DNA from: Croceibacterium atlanticum | GTDB lineage: Bacteria; Pseudomonadota; Alphaproteobacteria; Sphingomonadales; Sphingomonadaceae | Assembly: GCF_001008165.2 (NCBI RefSeq) | Contig: NZ_CP011452.2 | Coordinates: 1 to 64,000 of the forward strand | DNA length: 64,000 nt | Direction: 5' to 3' | In this document: piece after piece, positions 34,324 to 43,570 of the stretch | Layout of the letters: each line of letters begins with the position of its first letter | Numbering within the stretch: position 1 is the stretch's first letter | The notes under the pieces: generated by a model | Databases searched by the model: none | Told to the model about the DNA's origin: nothing | What the model saw: only the letters and a program-made list of their open reading frames with translations | Program-made: the position numbers and the translations under genes

Positions 34324-34490
34324 ATCGCCAAAATATAGAAAGCCGTGGGCGAGGGGCAAGTCTTGCACAATTCGCAATCCCCGACTTTGGTGTGAAAGTG
34401 CGCTTTCAGGGGCTTGGCAAGCCGCGTCGCTTCGGCTAACCGCCGCGCTCCCAGCCGACCGGGCGCTCGCGCCCCCATGCGCTTTCCTGC

Positions 34491-34580
<90 letters not shown>

Positions 34581-34810
34581 CTTAATCTGAAATTTGCGCC
34601 AAGGGCAGGTCTGCGTTGCAGAACCCCTCGGTTCGGCATTCCCGCGATAAAATTGCTCTCTCCGAGAGAACCAAGCGTTCCAGCATTTCAGCACCCTGGA
34701 AGCGGCAAATCCCGACATCGATTTCGGCTTTTTCGCCGCCAGCGTCGCCATCGGGCTCGCGAACGCGCCGTGTGTCTTTCTCGGCTTTCATGAATCATTG
34801 CGCACAGAAC

Positions 34811-34826
34811 TGTTGACTAATCAACA
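34811..34826. promoter_or_regulatory. Palindromic operator upstream of DUF3237 gene
   Basis: TGTTGA-CTAA-TCAACA is a perfect six-base inverted repeat, AT-rich against its surroundings, 21 bases before ATG 34848. TTGACTAATCAA is typical of MarR-family operators. The rest of 34581-34847 holds no gene that I can see. No marR gene lies nearby, so the regulator is unknown. Confidence 0.55.
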
Positions 34827-34847
34827 AATAGCCGGTTTCTCTGCTGC

Positions 34848-35330
34848 ATGTCCGATACACATCCCTTTGCACCGACCTTCGATCACGCCTTCACGATCTC
34901 GATCGACCTTTCCAAACCATACTGGATAGAGCCAAGCTCGCGCGGCGATACGCGGGCGGCCATCTATGCGGCGGCCGGGACGGTGGAAGGGCCGCTGCTG
35001 AATGGCCGGGTGATTCCCATGTCCGGCGGCGATTTTCCCCTGCAAAGAGGGAACGGCGTAATCGATTTCGATGCTCGCTACCTTCTCGAAGCGGATGACG
35101 GGGCCGTGATCTACCTCCAGAACCAGGGCTACCGCTGGGCATATGACGATGCCATCGCGGAGAAGATGCGCCGGGACGAGGCCGTGTCGAGCAAGGATTA
35201 TTACATGCGCGTCACGCCGAAATTCGATGCGCCGGCCGGCCCGCATGAATGGATGTCGCGCCATGTCTTCGTTGGCGTGGCGGAAAAAATGCCGGGCGCC
35301 AATCGCATTCATTATTTCGTGGTGCGGTGA
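34848..35330 (+). CDS. DUF3237 family protein
   Basis: 160 residues: a beta-barrel DUF3237 protein with HAFTISIDLSKPYWIE, TVEGPLLNGRVIP, GGDFPLQRGNGVIDFDARYL and MRVTPKFDAPAGPHEWMS then R. The family sits near catabolic genes and has no set activity. Its TGA shares a base with the start of the CocE-like hydrolase (TGATG), a tight pair that argues for one pathway. Confidence 0.88.
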   Translation: MSDTHPFAPTFDHAFTISIDLSKPYWIEPSSRGDTRAAIYAAAGTVEGPLLNGRVIPMSGGDFPLQRGNGVIDFDARYLLEADDGAVIYLQNQGYRWAYDDAIAEKMRRDEAVSSKDYYMRVTPKFDAPAGPHEWMSRHVFVGVAEKMPGANRIHYFVVR

Positions 35331-36997
35331 TGGGCGGCGAGATTTTCCAGCCGATCATGCGGCCGGGCGTCGATCCGTTCAGCGCATCGCACAAGCCGCC
35401 TTTGCCGCCTGCGGATTATGCGCTCCGCCATGAGCAGGGGCTGACGATAGAGCGAAACTGCGTGATCCCGTTGCGCGACGGAACGGAGATTTTCGCTGAT
35501 CTTTATCGCCCGGAAGGCGCAGAGCGGGATGTGCCGATCCTGCTGGCCTGGGGGCCTTATGGCAAGCATTCGCTGAGCAACCAGGTCTTCTGGCCGCGTT
35601 CGGGCGTCAATCCGGAATGGCTTTCAACGCTCACGCCTTTTGAAGGCCCCGATCCCGTCTGGTGGGGTGCGCAAGGATATGGCGTGGCGGTGGTGGATCC
35701 GCGCGGTGCCTGGCTGTCGGGCGGCGATTTCCATCATAATGGCCGCCAGGAAGCGGAAGATTGCGCGGATACGGTTGAATGGCTGGCGCGCCTGCCCTGG
35801 AGCAATGGCCGCGTGGGGATGAGCGGGGTCTCCTATCTGGGGGCGATCCAGTATTATGTCGCGCCGCTGAAACCGCCCGCGCTGGCCGCGATCAATGTGT
35901 GGGAAGCCTTTTCCGACTGGTATCGCGAATTCGCCTATCACGGCGGAATATTGGAAACGAACTTCCTGCCGCGCGCATCGGACAATATCAGCTATTCACT
36001 CAACCGGACGGAAAATACCTGGGAGAATGTCCGCGCGCATCCGTTGATGGATGCTTTCTGGCACAGCAAGGATGTCGATCTCGAAGCGATTACCCAGCCG
36101 GCATATATGGTTGCAAGCTGGTCGGACATGGGCCTGCACCTGCGCGGCACGATCGAAGCCTATGCCCGTATCGGAAGTGAACGGAAATGGCTCGACGTCC
36201 ATGGCCAGAAGAAATGGGCGCATTATTACCGGCCGGAAAGCAGGCAGCGGCAGCTCGCATTTTTCGATCATTTCATGCGCGACCGGCCGACGGCAATCGC
36301 CGCCTGGCCCAATGTGAGGCTGGAGATCCGTGATCGCCACGGTGTGGCTGAAGAACGGGAAGAAGCCGAATTCCCGCTTACGCGTACCGAGTTCGAGAGA
36401 TTGTATCTCGATGCAGGGCAGGGCGCATTGACTCGTGATTTGCCCGAGCAGGGATCGGTTGAGCAGGATGCCGTTTCCGACAAGGCGCATTTCGATATCC
36501 AATTCGATGAAGAAACCGAGATCACCGGCCATGCCAGCCTGCAATTATGGCTGGAAACGCGCGGCAATGATGATGCCGATATCTTCCTCGCCCTGCAGAA
36601 GCTGGATGCTGACGGGCAGGAAGTCGGCTTCACCTTCTATGCCTTTTTCGAGAACGGTCCCGTCTCTCTCGGCTGGCTTCGTGCCAGCCACCGGGAACTG
36701 GACGAGGAGCGGTCCCGGCCCGAACGGCCGGTGCATACCCATCTGCGTGAAGATCCCTTGCCAGAGGGTGAGCCGGTTTCGCTGGAGATCGAGCTCTGGC
36801 CGTTTTCGGTGCGCTTCGCCGCAGGTGAAACCCTGCGCCTGGTGATTGCGGGGGCGGATATCTACGAGAAGGAAGAGGGGCTGATGCTGCCTTTCGCCCT
36901 GCATGAGGACACGCGCAATCGCGGCACGCATGTGTTCCATACCGGCGGCGCCCATGCTTCCAGCCTGCTGCTGCCCTTTGTCCCGGCGAAGGACTGA
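35330..36997 (+). CDS. CocE/NonD family hydrolase
   Basis: 555 residues, alpha/beta hydrolase of the X-Pro dipeptidyl-peptidase S15 class. IPLRDGTEIFADLYRPEG opens the catalytic domain; nucleophile Ser in GRVGMSGVSYLGAIQYYVA; the aspartate and histidine follow with a C-terminal jelly-roll (HASLQLWLETRGNDDADIF to the end). Relatives cleave esters and amides such as cocaine or glutaryl-7-ACA. The exact substrate is unknown. Coupled to DUF3237. Confidence 0.9.
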   Translation: MGGEIFQPIMRPGVDPFSASHKPPLPPADYALRHEQGLTIERNCVIPLRDGTEIFADLYRPEGAERDVPILLAWGPYGKHSLSNQVFWPRSGVNPEWLSTLTPFEGPDPVWWGAQGYGVAVVDPRGAWLSGGDFHHNGRQEAEDCADTVEWLARLPWSNGRVGMSGVSYLGAIQYYVAPLKPPALAAINVWEAFSDWYREFAYHGGILETNFLPRASDNISYSLNRTENTWENVRAHPLMDAFWHSKDVDLEAITQPAYMVASWSDMGLHLRGTIEAYARIGSERKWLDVHGQKKWAHYYRPESRQRQLAFFDHFMRDRPTAIAAWPNVRLEIRDRHGVAEEREEAEFPLTRTEFERLYLDAGQGALTRDLPEQGSVEQDAVSDKAHFDIQFDEETEITGHASLQLWLETRGNDDADIFLALQKLDADGQEVGFTFYAFFENGPVSLGWLRASHRELDEERSRPERPVHTHLREDPLPEGEPVSLEIELWPFSVRFAAGETLRLVIAGADIYEKEEGLMLPFALHEDTRNRGTHVFHTGGAHASSLLLPFVPAKD

Positions 36998-37002
36998 TTG
37001 AT

Positions 37003-37041
37003 CACGCTCGCAGACGGTGTTCGATGCCGTCTGCGAGCGTG
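37003..37041 (+). terminator. Long perfect inverted repeat after the CocE-like gene
   Basis: Perfect 15-base stem CACGCTCGCAGACGG (37003-37017) / CCGTCTGCGAGCGTG (37027-37041) with a nine-base loop, starting 6 bases past the stop. No T-run follows, so it may be a terminator or an mRNA-stabilising hairpin. The remaining 226 bases to 37268 hold nothing else recognised. Confidence 0.5.
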
Positions 37042-37267
37042 CATCTTCCGTCCGTCTTCTCAGCCTTGGCTGCGCGTCCGGCCGATTGCTCATGGCAATG
37101 GCGGGCTGAGCCTCTCGCCGTGTAAACCGGCGCATTGACCGAATTTCTTGCTGCACCGCATTCAAAACTGTGATTTTAGCGATGCGTTGGTGATGCGTGA
37201 TTTGCCGGGCCTTGATGGCCGGCCGTGAGATCGAAAGGGCATCTGTGGACGGAAGGACCGACAAGTC

Positions 37268-38278
37268 TTGAAGAAACTGACAGTTTCGATCGACCCATTC
37301 GATAGCGTGTATAACAGTTTTGTGCCGCAATTCGCCGCCGCTGCGGCGGGTGCAGGATGTGAAGTGCGTCCGCTTTCGTTCCATCTCCAGCCGATGATGT
37401 CCAGCGATGTGGTCATCATGCACTGGCCTTATCTCTTCATGGGCGATGTACCGCTGACCGCTACCGCCAAGGGTTTGCTTCGGATCATGGGCGCGCGGCG
37501 GCTGGGGCGGACGCGGTTCGTGTGGGTGGCGCATAATCTGGCACAGCATGACGGCGCAGCGCGGCATCAGTTCATCCCCCGCCGCTTCATCCGGGAACTG
37601 GACGGCATCATCTACCTGTCGGAACGATCGCGGGAACTGCTCCACCAACTATACCGCGTGGCCCCCCACACGCGAGAACTTGTGACTGTCCATCCGCGCT
37701 ATGACAGCGCCTTGCCGATCACGCCCTACTATCCGCCGGCGGTGGACGAAGCATGTCGATTGATGAGCTTCGGGATGATCCGCCGCTACAAGGGGCATGG
37801 CGCGTTGATAAAGGCCATGCGCGCCACGCAAGGCATGCCGGTTGAAATGAACCTGGCCGGGCGGCGCCACGATCCGGTCTATTCCCGCGAGGTGGAAGAG
37901 CAGGCGGAGGATATCGCCAATCTGCGGCTGTCACTTTCCGACGAGCGGATCGACGATGAAGAACTGGAGCGGATGATCGACGGGGCGCATGGCGTGGTCC
38001 TGCCCTACAGGGCAGTTCTCAACAGCGGATCGGCCATCCACGCCCTGTCGCGGGCGCGCCCGGTGCTGGTGCCGAATCTTGGATCCATGCCGGAATTGCA
38101 GCAGAGCTTCGGCCGTGAATGGGTCCACCTCTATGATGGTGAACTCTCCGGAGAAGACATAGCCCGTTTTGCTTCTGCTATCCGGCAGATTCCGGCAGGT
38201 GCACGGCCGGATATGTCCAACCATGGATGGGACAGGATGTCCGCCGACCTCAAGGGCTTCTTCGCCGAAATCGTCTGA
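37268..38278 (+). CDS. GT-B fold glycosyltransferase
   Basis: 336 residues. The C-terminal half (from about 155) has SFGMIRRYKGHGALIKAMRA, VEMNLAGRRHD and VVLPYRAVLNSGSAIHALSRARP VLVP, the UDP/GDP-sugar binding pattern of GT4-like enzymes with the ELQ acid. The N-terminal half is Rossmann-like (WVAHNLAQHD). A TTG start at 37268 with GGAAGG upstream gives the full domain. It is alone, not in a polysaccharide locus. The sugar and acceptor are unknown. Confidence 0.8.
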   Translation: MKKLTVSIDPFDSVYNSFVPQFAAAAAGAGCEVRPLSFHLQPMMSSDVVIMHWPYLFMGDVPLTATAKGLLRIMGARRLGRTRFVWVAHNLAQHDGAARHQFIPRRFIRELDGIIYLSERSRELLHQLYRVAPHTRELVTVHPRYDSALPITPYYPPAVDEACRLMSFGMIRRYKGHGALIKAMRATQGMPVEMNLAGRRHDPVYSREVEEQAEDIANLRLSLSDERIDDEELERMIDGAHGVVLPYRAVLNSGSAIHALSRARPVLVPNLGSMPELQQSFGREWVHLYDGELSGEDIARFASAIRQIPAGARPDMSNHGWDRMSADLKGFFAEIV

Positions 38279-38529
38279 CGGCAGACCGGGTGCCTGCGCT
38301 GGATGGCAGGGTTGGGGCGAAGGCGCGGGAAGTGCGCGAAACAACAATTTGCACGCATTCTGCAAAGCGCCGCAGCCGGCGATTGCCTATCACTATGGAC
38401 GTATCGCGGCAGAAAGCCCGGTGCGGCGCAACCGGTCATCCGGTGGAGAGGCTCTTGCCTTCATCCTCATCCGGCGTAACGTGTTTGTGCACCGCACAAT
38501 AACGGGTCCAACCTAAACGAGGTGACATA

Positions 38530-39732
38530 ATGACGCTTCTCACCGATCAGTTCTTCGACAGCTTCGCCAGCTCGGTAAAGCCGACGGAAGAGGCGGAAAC
38601 GCTTCCGCCCGAAATCTACACCAGCGAAGAATTCTTCCGCTTCGAAAAAGAGGCGCTGTTCTATCGCGAATGGCTGTGCGTCGGGCGCCAGGAATGGGTC
38701 AAGGAAGCCGGCGACTATTTCACCGCCACCCATGCGAACGAACCGATCATCGTCACGCGCGACCGGGATGGTAATTTGCAGGCCATGTCTGCCGTGTGCC
38801 AGCATCGCGCCATGCTGGTGGCCGAAGGCAAGGGCAGTGTCCGCAGCTTCGTCTGTCCCTATCACCACTGGACCTACGATCTCGACGGGCGCCTTGTCGG
38901 CGCGCCGGCGATGACCAAGACCTGCAATTTCGACAAGGCGAAGAACAGCCTGCCGAAACTGAAGGTCGAGGTCTGGCAGGGTTTCGTCTTCGTCAATTTC
39001 GATCCGGAAGCGGAATCGCTGATTCCGCGCCTGGCGCCGCTGGATGCGGTGGTGGCCAATTACGGGCTGGAGGATCTGCGCGGCACCGATCCGATCGTTG
39101 AGGAATTTGCCTGGAACTGGAAGGTCCAGTTCGAAAACAACAATGACGGTTATCACGCCAGCCGCCTGCATCACGGCCTGCATGACTATATCCCCAGTTC
39201 CAAGGCGAGCTTCCCGGAAGTTCCGAAGGGCACGGCCGGATATTACCGGCTGAACGGCACGCTGCACAAGAATGCCGCCTTCAACCCGACGGAAAAGGCG
39301 CTGTTCCCGGTTTTCCCGAACCTTTCGGAGGATGAGCAGAACCGTCTGCTGTTCGTGAACGTGCCGCCCAGCCTGTCGCTCGTGATAACAAACGACGTGG
39401 CGATCTATATCATTATGGATGCCAATTCGGCGAATACCCACAATGTGACGTTCGGCAGCCTCTATATGCCCGAAGCGATGGAGGATCCGCTGTTTGAAAC
39501 CAAGGCGAAGGTGACGGCGGATTACACCAATTCCATCTTCGCGCAGGATCTGCACACGGACCTTCTGATCCAGCAGGGCCTCGGGTCAAAATTCGCGCCG
39601 CGTGGCCGCTATAGCTGGCAGGAAGATGCCCAGCGCCAGTTCAATGTCTGGCTGGTCGATCGCTACATGTCCGAATGGAATCGCCGCCGCGGCCCATCCG
39701 CCCCGGTAACGAAACTGCACGCTACCTCCTGA
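38530..39732 (+). CDS. Rieske non-heme iron aromatic ring-hydroxylating oxygenase, alpha subunit
   Basis: 400 residues. Rieske [2Fe-2S] ligands in SAVCQHRAM and FVCPYHHWTY (C-x-H then C-x2-H). Catalytic mononuclear iron site NNNDGYHASRLHHG with a later aspartate. It would hydroxylate or demethylate an aromatic or amine substrate with electrons from a reductase. No ferredoxin, reductase or beta subunit is in the window, so partners are elsewhere. ACGAGGTGAC precedes ATG. It heads a set of oxygenase and hydrolase genes. Confidence 0.93.
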   Translation: MTLLTDQFFDSFASSVKPTEEAETLPPEIYTSEEFFRFEKEALFYREWLCVGRQEWVKEAGDYFTATHANEPIIVTRDRDGNLQAMSAVCQHRAMLVAEGKGSVRSFVCPYHHWTYDLDGRLVGAPAMTKTCNFDKAKNSLPKLKVEVWQGFVFVNFDPEAESLIPRLAPLDAVVANYGLEDLRGTDPIVEEFAWNWKVQFENNNDGYHASRLHHGLHDYIPSSKASFPEVPKGTAGYYRLNGTLHKNAAFNPTEKALFPVFPNLSEDEQNRLLFVNVPPSLSLVITNDVAIYIIMDANSANTHNVTFGSLYMPEAMEDPLFETKAKVTADYTNSIFAQDLHTDLLIQQGLGSKFAPRGRYSWQEDAQRQFNVWLVDRYMSEWNRRRGPSAPVTKLHATS

Positions 39733-39747
39733 GTTACCTCCCTCCAG

Positions 39748-39784
39748 CCGCCCGCCGTTTCATCCCTCACCGGCGGGCGGTTGG
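39748..39784 (+). terminator. Hairpin after the Rieske oxygenase gene
   Basis: Ten-base perfect stem CCGCCCGCCG (39748-39757) / CGGCGGGCGG (39771-39780), followed by TTGG. Fifteen bases past the stop. Confidence 0.55.
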
Positions 39785-39883
39785 AAAATCAAAAGATTGT
39801 TCGCCAGACAGACAGCCCCCGCGCTGCCGCCCCTGTTAGCTCCGGAATCAGCACTCCGAGAAGCTTTTACCAAAGGGGCTTAG

Positions 39884-40369
39884 ATGACGAATTCTCTGAT
39901 TTTCTTCGATATTCCGTCGGACGATCCGAATGCCGCCGGCGAGTTCTACGCCGAGGTCTTCGGCTGGGAAAACGATCCCCGTCCGCTCGGCAAATATCAC
40001 CGCATGGTGCCCGGCGGCTTCTTCAAGAAGAAGGACGGGACCGACAGCGAAATCGGCAATCTGCACATGGGCATTTCCAATGTCGCGAATGTCCGCCCCA
40101 ATCCGAATCCGGAAGGCGTGGAGCCGCGCTTCATTGCGAAGGAAGGCCGCGGGCCGCGTATCTGGGTGCTGGTGGGTGATGATGATACGCCCGAACGCAT
40201 CCTGGAAACGGCCGAGAAGCTGGGCGCCGAAATCCTCTGGCGCAACCATTATTGGGCCGAATTCAACGGGAAGAATCACTGCTTCCGCGACCCCTGGGGC
40301 AACGAGATCCTGCTGTGGGTGAAGGGCGGGGAAAATCCCGAGATTCCTGACGATTACACCAGGGAATAA
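39884..40369 (+). CDS. VOC family protein
   Basis: 161 residues: IFFDIPSDDPNAAGEFYAE then VFGWE in module one, DDTPERILETAEKLGAEILW and FRDPWGNEILLWVKGG in module two. CFP32-like VOC fold. The GWE...DPWGNE pattern recurs in the protein at 27068. It may be an isomerase or dioxygenase in the adjacent pathway; metal and substrate unknown. AAAGGGGC precedes ATG 39884. Confidence 0.85.
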   Translation: MTNSLIFFDIPSDDPNAAGEFYAEVFGWENDPRPLGKYHRMVPGGFFKKKDGTDSEIGNLHMGISNVANVRPNPNPEGVEPRFIAKEGRGPRIWVLVGDDDTPERILETAEKLGAEILWRNHYWAEFNGKNHCFRDPWGNEILLWVKGGENPEIPDDYTRE

Positions 40370-40562
40370 AGCGTTGGTGCGGCGGGGTCCGGCAGGCGCG
40401 CAACAATATCTTGTGCGCGTACATGCAAGACCGCGCCGCTCCCCCTCCATAGCGTGAAGTCGTTCCTTCAAGGGTCTGCAACAGAACCAAGCGCATGATA
40501 ACCAAAACAAAAATAACTGCCGCGCAATCGCGGTCCAGCCTCGGGGCGAAAGGGCTTTTCCG

Positions 40563-41345
40563 ATGAGCCGCCTTCCGGTCGTATTTTACGGGCATGGCAG
40601 CCCGATGGTCGCTCTGGAAAAGAGCGACACCACCGCCGCCTGGAAAGGCATAGCCGACAGGATCGGCAGGCCGAAGGCGATCCTGTGCATTTCGGCGCAT
40701 TGGCAGACGCGGGGAACCGCGGTCACGGCCATGGCCCAGCCGCGCACCATTCATGATTTCGGGGCTTTCCCGCAGGCCCTGTTCGACATGCAATATCCCG
40801 CGCCGGGCGATCCGGAACTGGCGTTTCGCGTGCGCGAATTGCTGGATCCGATGCCTGTCGGGCTGGATGCGAACTGGGGCCTGGATCATGGCACATGGAC
40901 TGTGCTGTGCCATGCCTATCCGGAGGCGGATATTCCCGTCGTCCAGCTTGGCATGGATGTGGCCAAGACCCCGCAACAGCATTGGGAAGTCGGCCAGGCG
41001 CTGCGCCCGCTGCGCGATGAAGGCGTGCTGATCATGGGCACGGGCAATATCGTGCACAATCTGCCGGCCATGGACTGGGATCATCCGGACGCGGACCCTT
41101 ATCCGTGGGCGGACCAGTTCAACACCGCGATGCTGGATGCCGTTGTCGAAGACCGGCCGCAGGCGGTGATCGATTACGAAACGCTTGGCGATGCGGCGCG
41201 GCTTTCCGTGCCGACGCCCGATCATTTCTGGCCGCTGCTTTATGTCCTGGGTGCGCGCCATCCGGGCGAGGCGGCTGAGCTCCACCCGAATTTCATCCAT
41301 CACAAGTCGCTCGGGATGACCAGCATCCTGATCGGTGCCGAATGA
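40563..41345 (+). CDS. DODA/LigB-type class III extradiol dioxygenase
   Basis: 260 residues. Ligand motifs of the YgiD/DODA group: FYGHGSPM, CISAHWQTRG, GLDHGTWTVLCH and GTGNIVHNL, giving the zinc or iron histidines. Family members open catechol-type rings such as DOPA at the 4,5 bond; some enterobacterial members are poorly characterised. It stands between the VOC and acetamidase genes, consistent with a ring-cleavage step after the Rieske oxygenase. The stop lies 43 bases before the amidase. Confidence 0.9.
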   Translation: MSRLPVVFYGHGSPMVALEKSDTTAAWKGIADRIGRPKAILCISAHWQTRGTAVTAMAQPRTIHDFGAFPQALFDMQYPAPGDPELAFRVRELLDPMPVGLDANWGLDHGTWTVLCHAYPEADIPVVQLGMDVAKTPQQHWEVGQALRPLRDEGVLIMGTGNIVHNLPAMDWDHPDADPYPWADQFNTAMLDAVVEDRPQAVIDYETLGDAARLSVPTPDHFWPLLYVLGARHPGEAAELHPNFIHHKSLGMTSILIGAE

Positions 41346-41388
41346 CGCTTGCGCCGTCGGCCTTACAGTCCACTATCAGGGGAAAGAC

Positions 41389-42480
41389 ATGGCGTTGATC
41401 TGTGACCACGGTTTGCGGCGTGCGGAAGTCCAGCCGCGTGCCCTGCATTATCTTCGGGCAGTACCCGAAACGGTTCACTGGGGCTTCTTCTCGCCCGAAT
41501 TGAAGCCGGCCCTGAGAGTGCAGAGCGGCGACCTGATTCAAGCGCAGGCAGTCACGCATCACGCGGGCGACGATCCCGAATTGATGTTCGACGAGGATAT
41601 CCAGCGTATCTTCACCGAAATCGATCCGTCCACCCGCTCACCCGGCGTGCACATCATGACCGGCCCGATCTATGTCGAGGATGCGGAGCCGGGCGATATG
41701 CTGGAAGTCCGCTATTTCCAGATGACGCCGCGTTTCAATTACGGCTGCAACCTGCAGGCGAACTGGGGCCATCTCTACCAGGAATTCGGCGAGACGGAAC
41801 GCGTCACCATTTACGAGCTGGACCCGAATGCCAATACGGCGCGGGCGCTCTATGCCTATGACGTGGAAGAGAAATATCTCACGCCAGGGCGCATCACCCA
41901 CTGCCCGGCCTGCGATCGTCAGCCGGCTCTGAAAGGTGTCACCATTCCCGCTCGCCCGCATCTGGGCACCGCCGGCGTGGCCCCGGCAGTGAACGAACCG
42001 ATTAGCACGATCCCACCGGGCGTGCATGGCGGCAATATCGACAATTGGCGGATCGGCGCGAATTCGCGGATGTATTATCCGGTGCAGGTGAAGGGCGCAT
42101 TGTTCTCCATCGGCGATCCCCATGTCGGCCAGGGCGATGGCGAGATCAGCGGTACCGCGATCGAAGCGTCGCTGGACGTGCTGTTTCAGGTGATCGTGCG
42201 CAAGGACTTCGAATTCCCGTCTCCGCTGCTGGAAACGCCCGATCACTGGATCGTCCACGGTTTCGGCGATGATCTCGACCAGGCCATGAAGGGCGCCTCG
42301 CTCGACATGATCAAGCTGCTGAATGAACAGCAGGGGCTGTCCAGGACAGATGCCTATTCGCTGATGAGCGTCGCCGCCGATTTCGGCGTCACGCAGGTCG
42401 TCGATGGCACGCAGGGCATCCATGTGAAGATCGACCGCGGCATCTTTCCTGCCAAGGGCAGTGTAAAGGATCCGGAGTGA
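41389..42480 (+). CDS. Acetamidase/formamidase family protein
   Basis: 363 residues of the FmdA_AmdA family: ETVHWGFFSPELKPALRVQSGD, VTHHAGDDPELM, GVHIMTGPIYVEDAEPGDML, IPPGVHGGNIDNWRIG, and FSIGDPHVGQGDGEISGTAIEA. These hydrolyse small amides to acid and ammonia. ATG 41389 follows AGGGGAAAG. It precedes the AraC gene by 4 bases, so regulator and enzyme are co-transcribed. It is paralogous to the enzyme half of the fusion at 44446-46770. Confidence 0.92.
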   Translation: MALICDHGLRRAEVQPRALHYLRAVPETVHWGFFSPELKPALRVQSGDLIQAQAVTHHAGDDPELMFDEDIQRIFTEIDPSTRSPGVHIMTGPIYVEDAEPGDMLEVRYFQMTPRFNYGCNLQANWGHLYQEFGETERVTIYELDPNANTARALYAYDVEEKYLTPGRITHCPACDRQPALKGVTIPARPHLGTAGVAPAVNEPISTIPPGVHGGNIDNWRIGANSRMYYPVQVKGALFSIGDPHVGQGDGEISGTAIEASLDVLFQVIVRKDFEFPSPLLETPDHWIVHGFGDDLDQAMKGASLDMIKLLNEQQGLSRTDAYSLMSVAADFGVTQVVDGTQGIHVKIDRGIFPAKGSVKDPE

Positions 42481-42484
42481 GCCA

Positions 42485-43471
42485 ATGAACCAGGCCGCAC
42501 CCGCCGATGGGGCGGCCTGGTCGTTCAATGCGGCCTGCCTGCCCCTGGGAGAACGGGCAAGCGCATGGGCCGGTGCCATGCGCCGCCTCCATCTGCCATT
42601 TGCGGAACCGGCGCGCGATGCCGGGGCGGAAGGCACGGTTACGGCCGTGACGACGCCGATGGGCTTCGAATATGCGCTGGTTTCGGGCGGCCCGCAGATC
42701 ATCGCGGGGCGCACGCCAGGGGCAATTCCCGGCTTGTGGCTGGGATTGCTGATCGAAGGCTGCGGCAGGCTGGAAGTCGGCCAGGAGACAGTTGATCTTT
42801 CACCGGGAATGCTGATTTACGGTGCGACGGGCGTCGATGCCGCATTGCGGTTCGGCGGCCCGTTCCGCCAGCTCTTCGTGCGTATTCCCAAAGTGGCGAT
42901 CGACACCAGGCTTCTGGCGCCGGTGGATGAACGCGTTTCCATCCTCGAACCCGAAACGCTTTCCAGCCACGCCTTGCTGGCCCTGCTGCACAGCCTAGCC
43001 GGTTCTCTGGATGCAAAACACGCCGGGGATCACGGGCCGGTTGAAAGCGCCCTGATCGAATTGCTGGTTCCGGCGCTGGCCCAATCCGGCGGGCCGGCGG
43101 CGCAAGGGGGCATGGCCGGGCAGCGTGCGCGCCAGTTTGAACGGGTATGTCGCGCCATCGAAACCCGGCTGGGCGATCCGGATCTCAGCGTCCGGTCGGT
43201 CGCCGCGGGGGAGGGCGTTTCCGTCCGTTATCTGCAGCAGCTATTCTCCAAGTTCGGCCAGACCGTGATCGGTTATATCAAGGCCCGCCGGCTGGAGCGC
43301 GCGCGCGCGGAATTGCAGAGCCCGCTCCATGCCCAGCTGAGTATTTCCGAAATCTGTTATCGCTGGGGCTTCAGCCAGTCGGCCCATTTCAGCCGCGCCT
43401 ATCGCGAACGCTATGGCGAGGCGCCCCGCGACACCCGTAATCGAGCCCGTGCCACCGGCGAAGTGCATTGA
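42485..43471 (+). CDS. AraC family transcriptional regulator
   Basis: 328 residues. N-terminal sensor (about 1-185) and C-terminal double HTH (AIETRLGDPDLSVRSVAAGE, VRYLQQLFSKFGQTVIGYIK then RRLERARAEL, and SISEICYRWGFSQSAHFSRA). Probably controls the adjacent amidase and oxygenase genes; the ligand is unknown. The HTH is closely related to that of the AraC-FmdA fusion (LQSPLHAQLSISEI against LRSPLHAQKSISDI). ATG has AGTGAGCC upstream. Confidence 0.92.
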   Translation: MNQAAPADGAAWSFNAACLPLGERASAWAGAMRRLHLPFAEPARDAGAEGTVTAVTTPMGFEYALVSGGPQIIAGRTPGAIPGLWLGLLIEGCGRLEVGQETVDLSPGMLIYGATGVDAALRFGGPFRQLFVRIPKVAIDTRLLAPVDERVSILEPETLSSHALLALLHSLAGSLDAKHAGDHGPVESALIELLVPALAQSGGPAAQGGMAGQRARQFERVCRAIETRLGDPDLSVRSVAAGEGVSVRYLQQLFSKFGQTVIGYIKARRLERARAELQSPLHAQLSISEICYRWGFSQSAHFSRAYRERYGEAPRDTRNRARATGEVH

Positions 43472-43570
43472 GGCGCGTTGCCGGACAATCCAGCCTGCGC
43501 CCAAAGGCAAGATTTGCAGGGGCGGGCTGGCTTACTATCCTGTCAGTCCACTCTCCGAGGAAACAATTCC

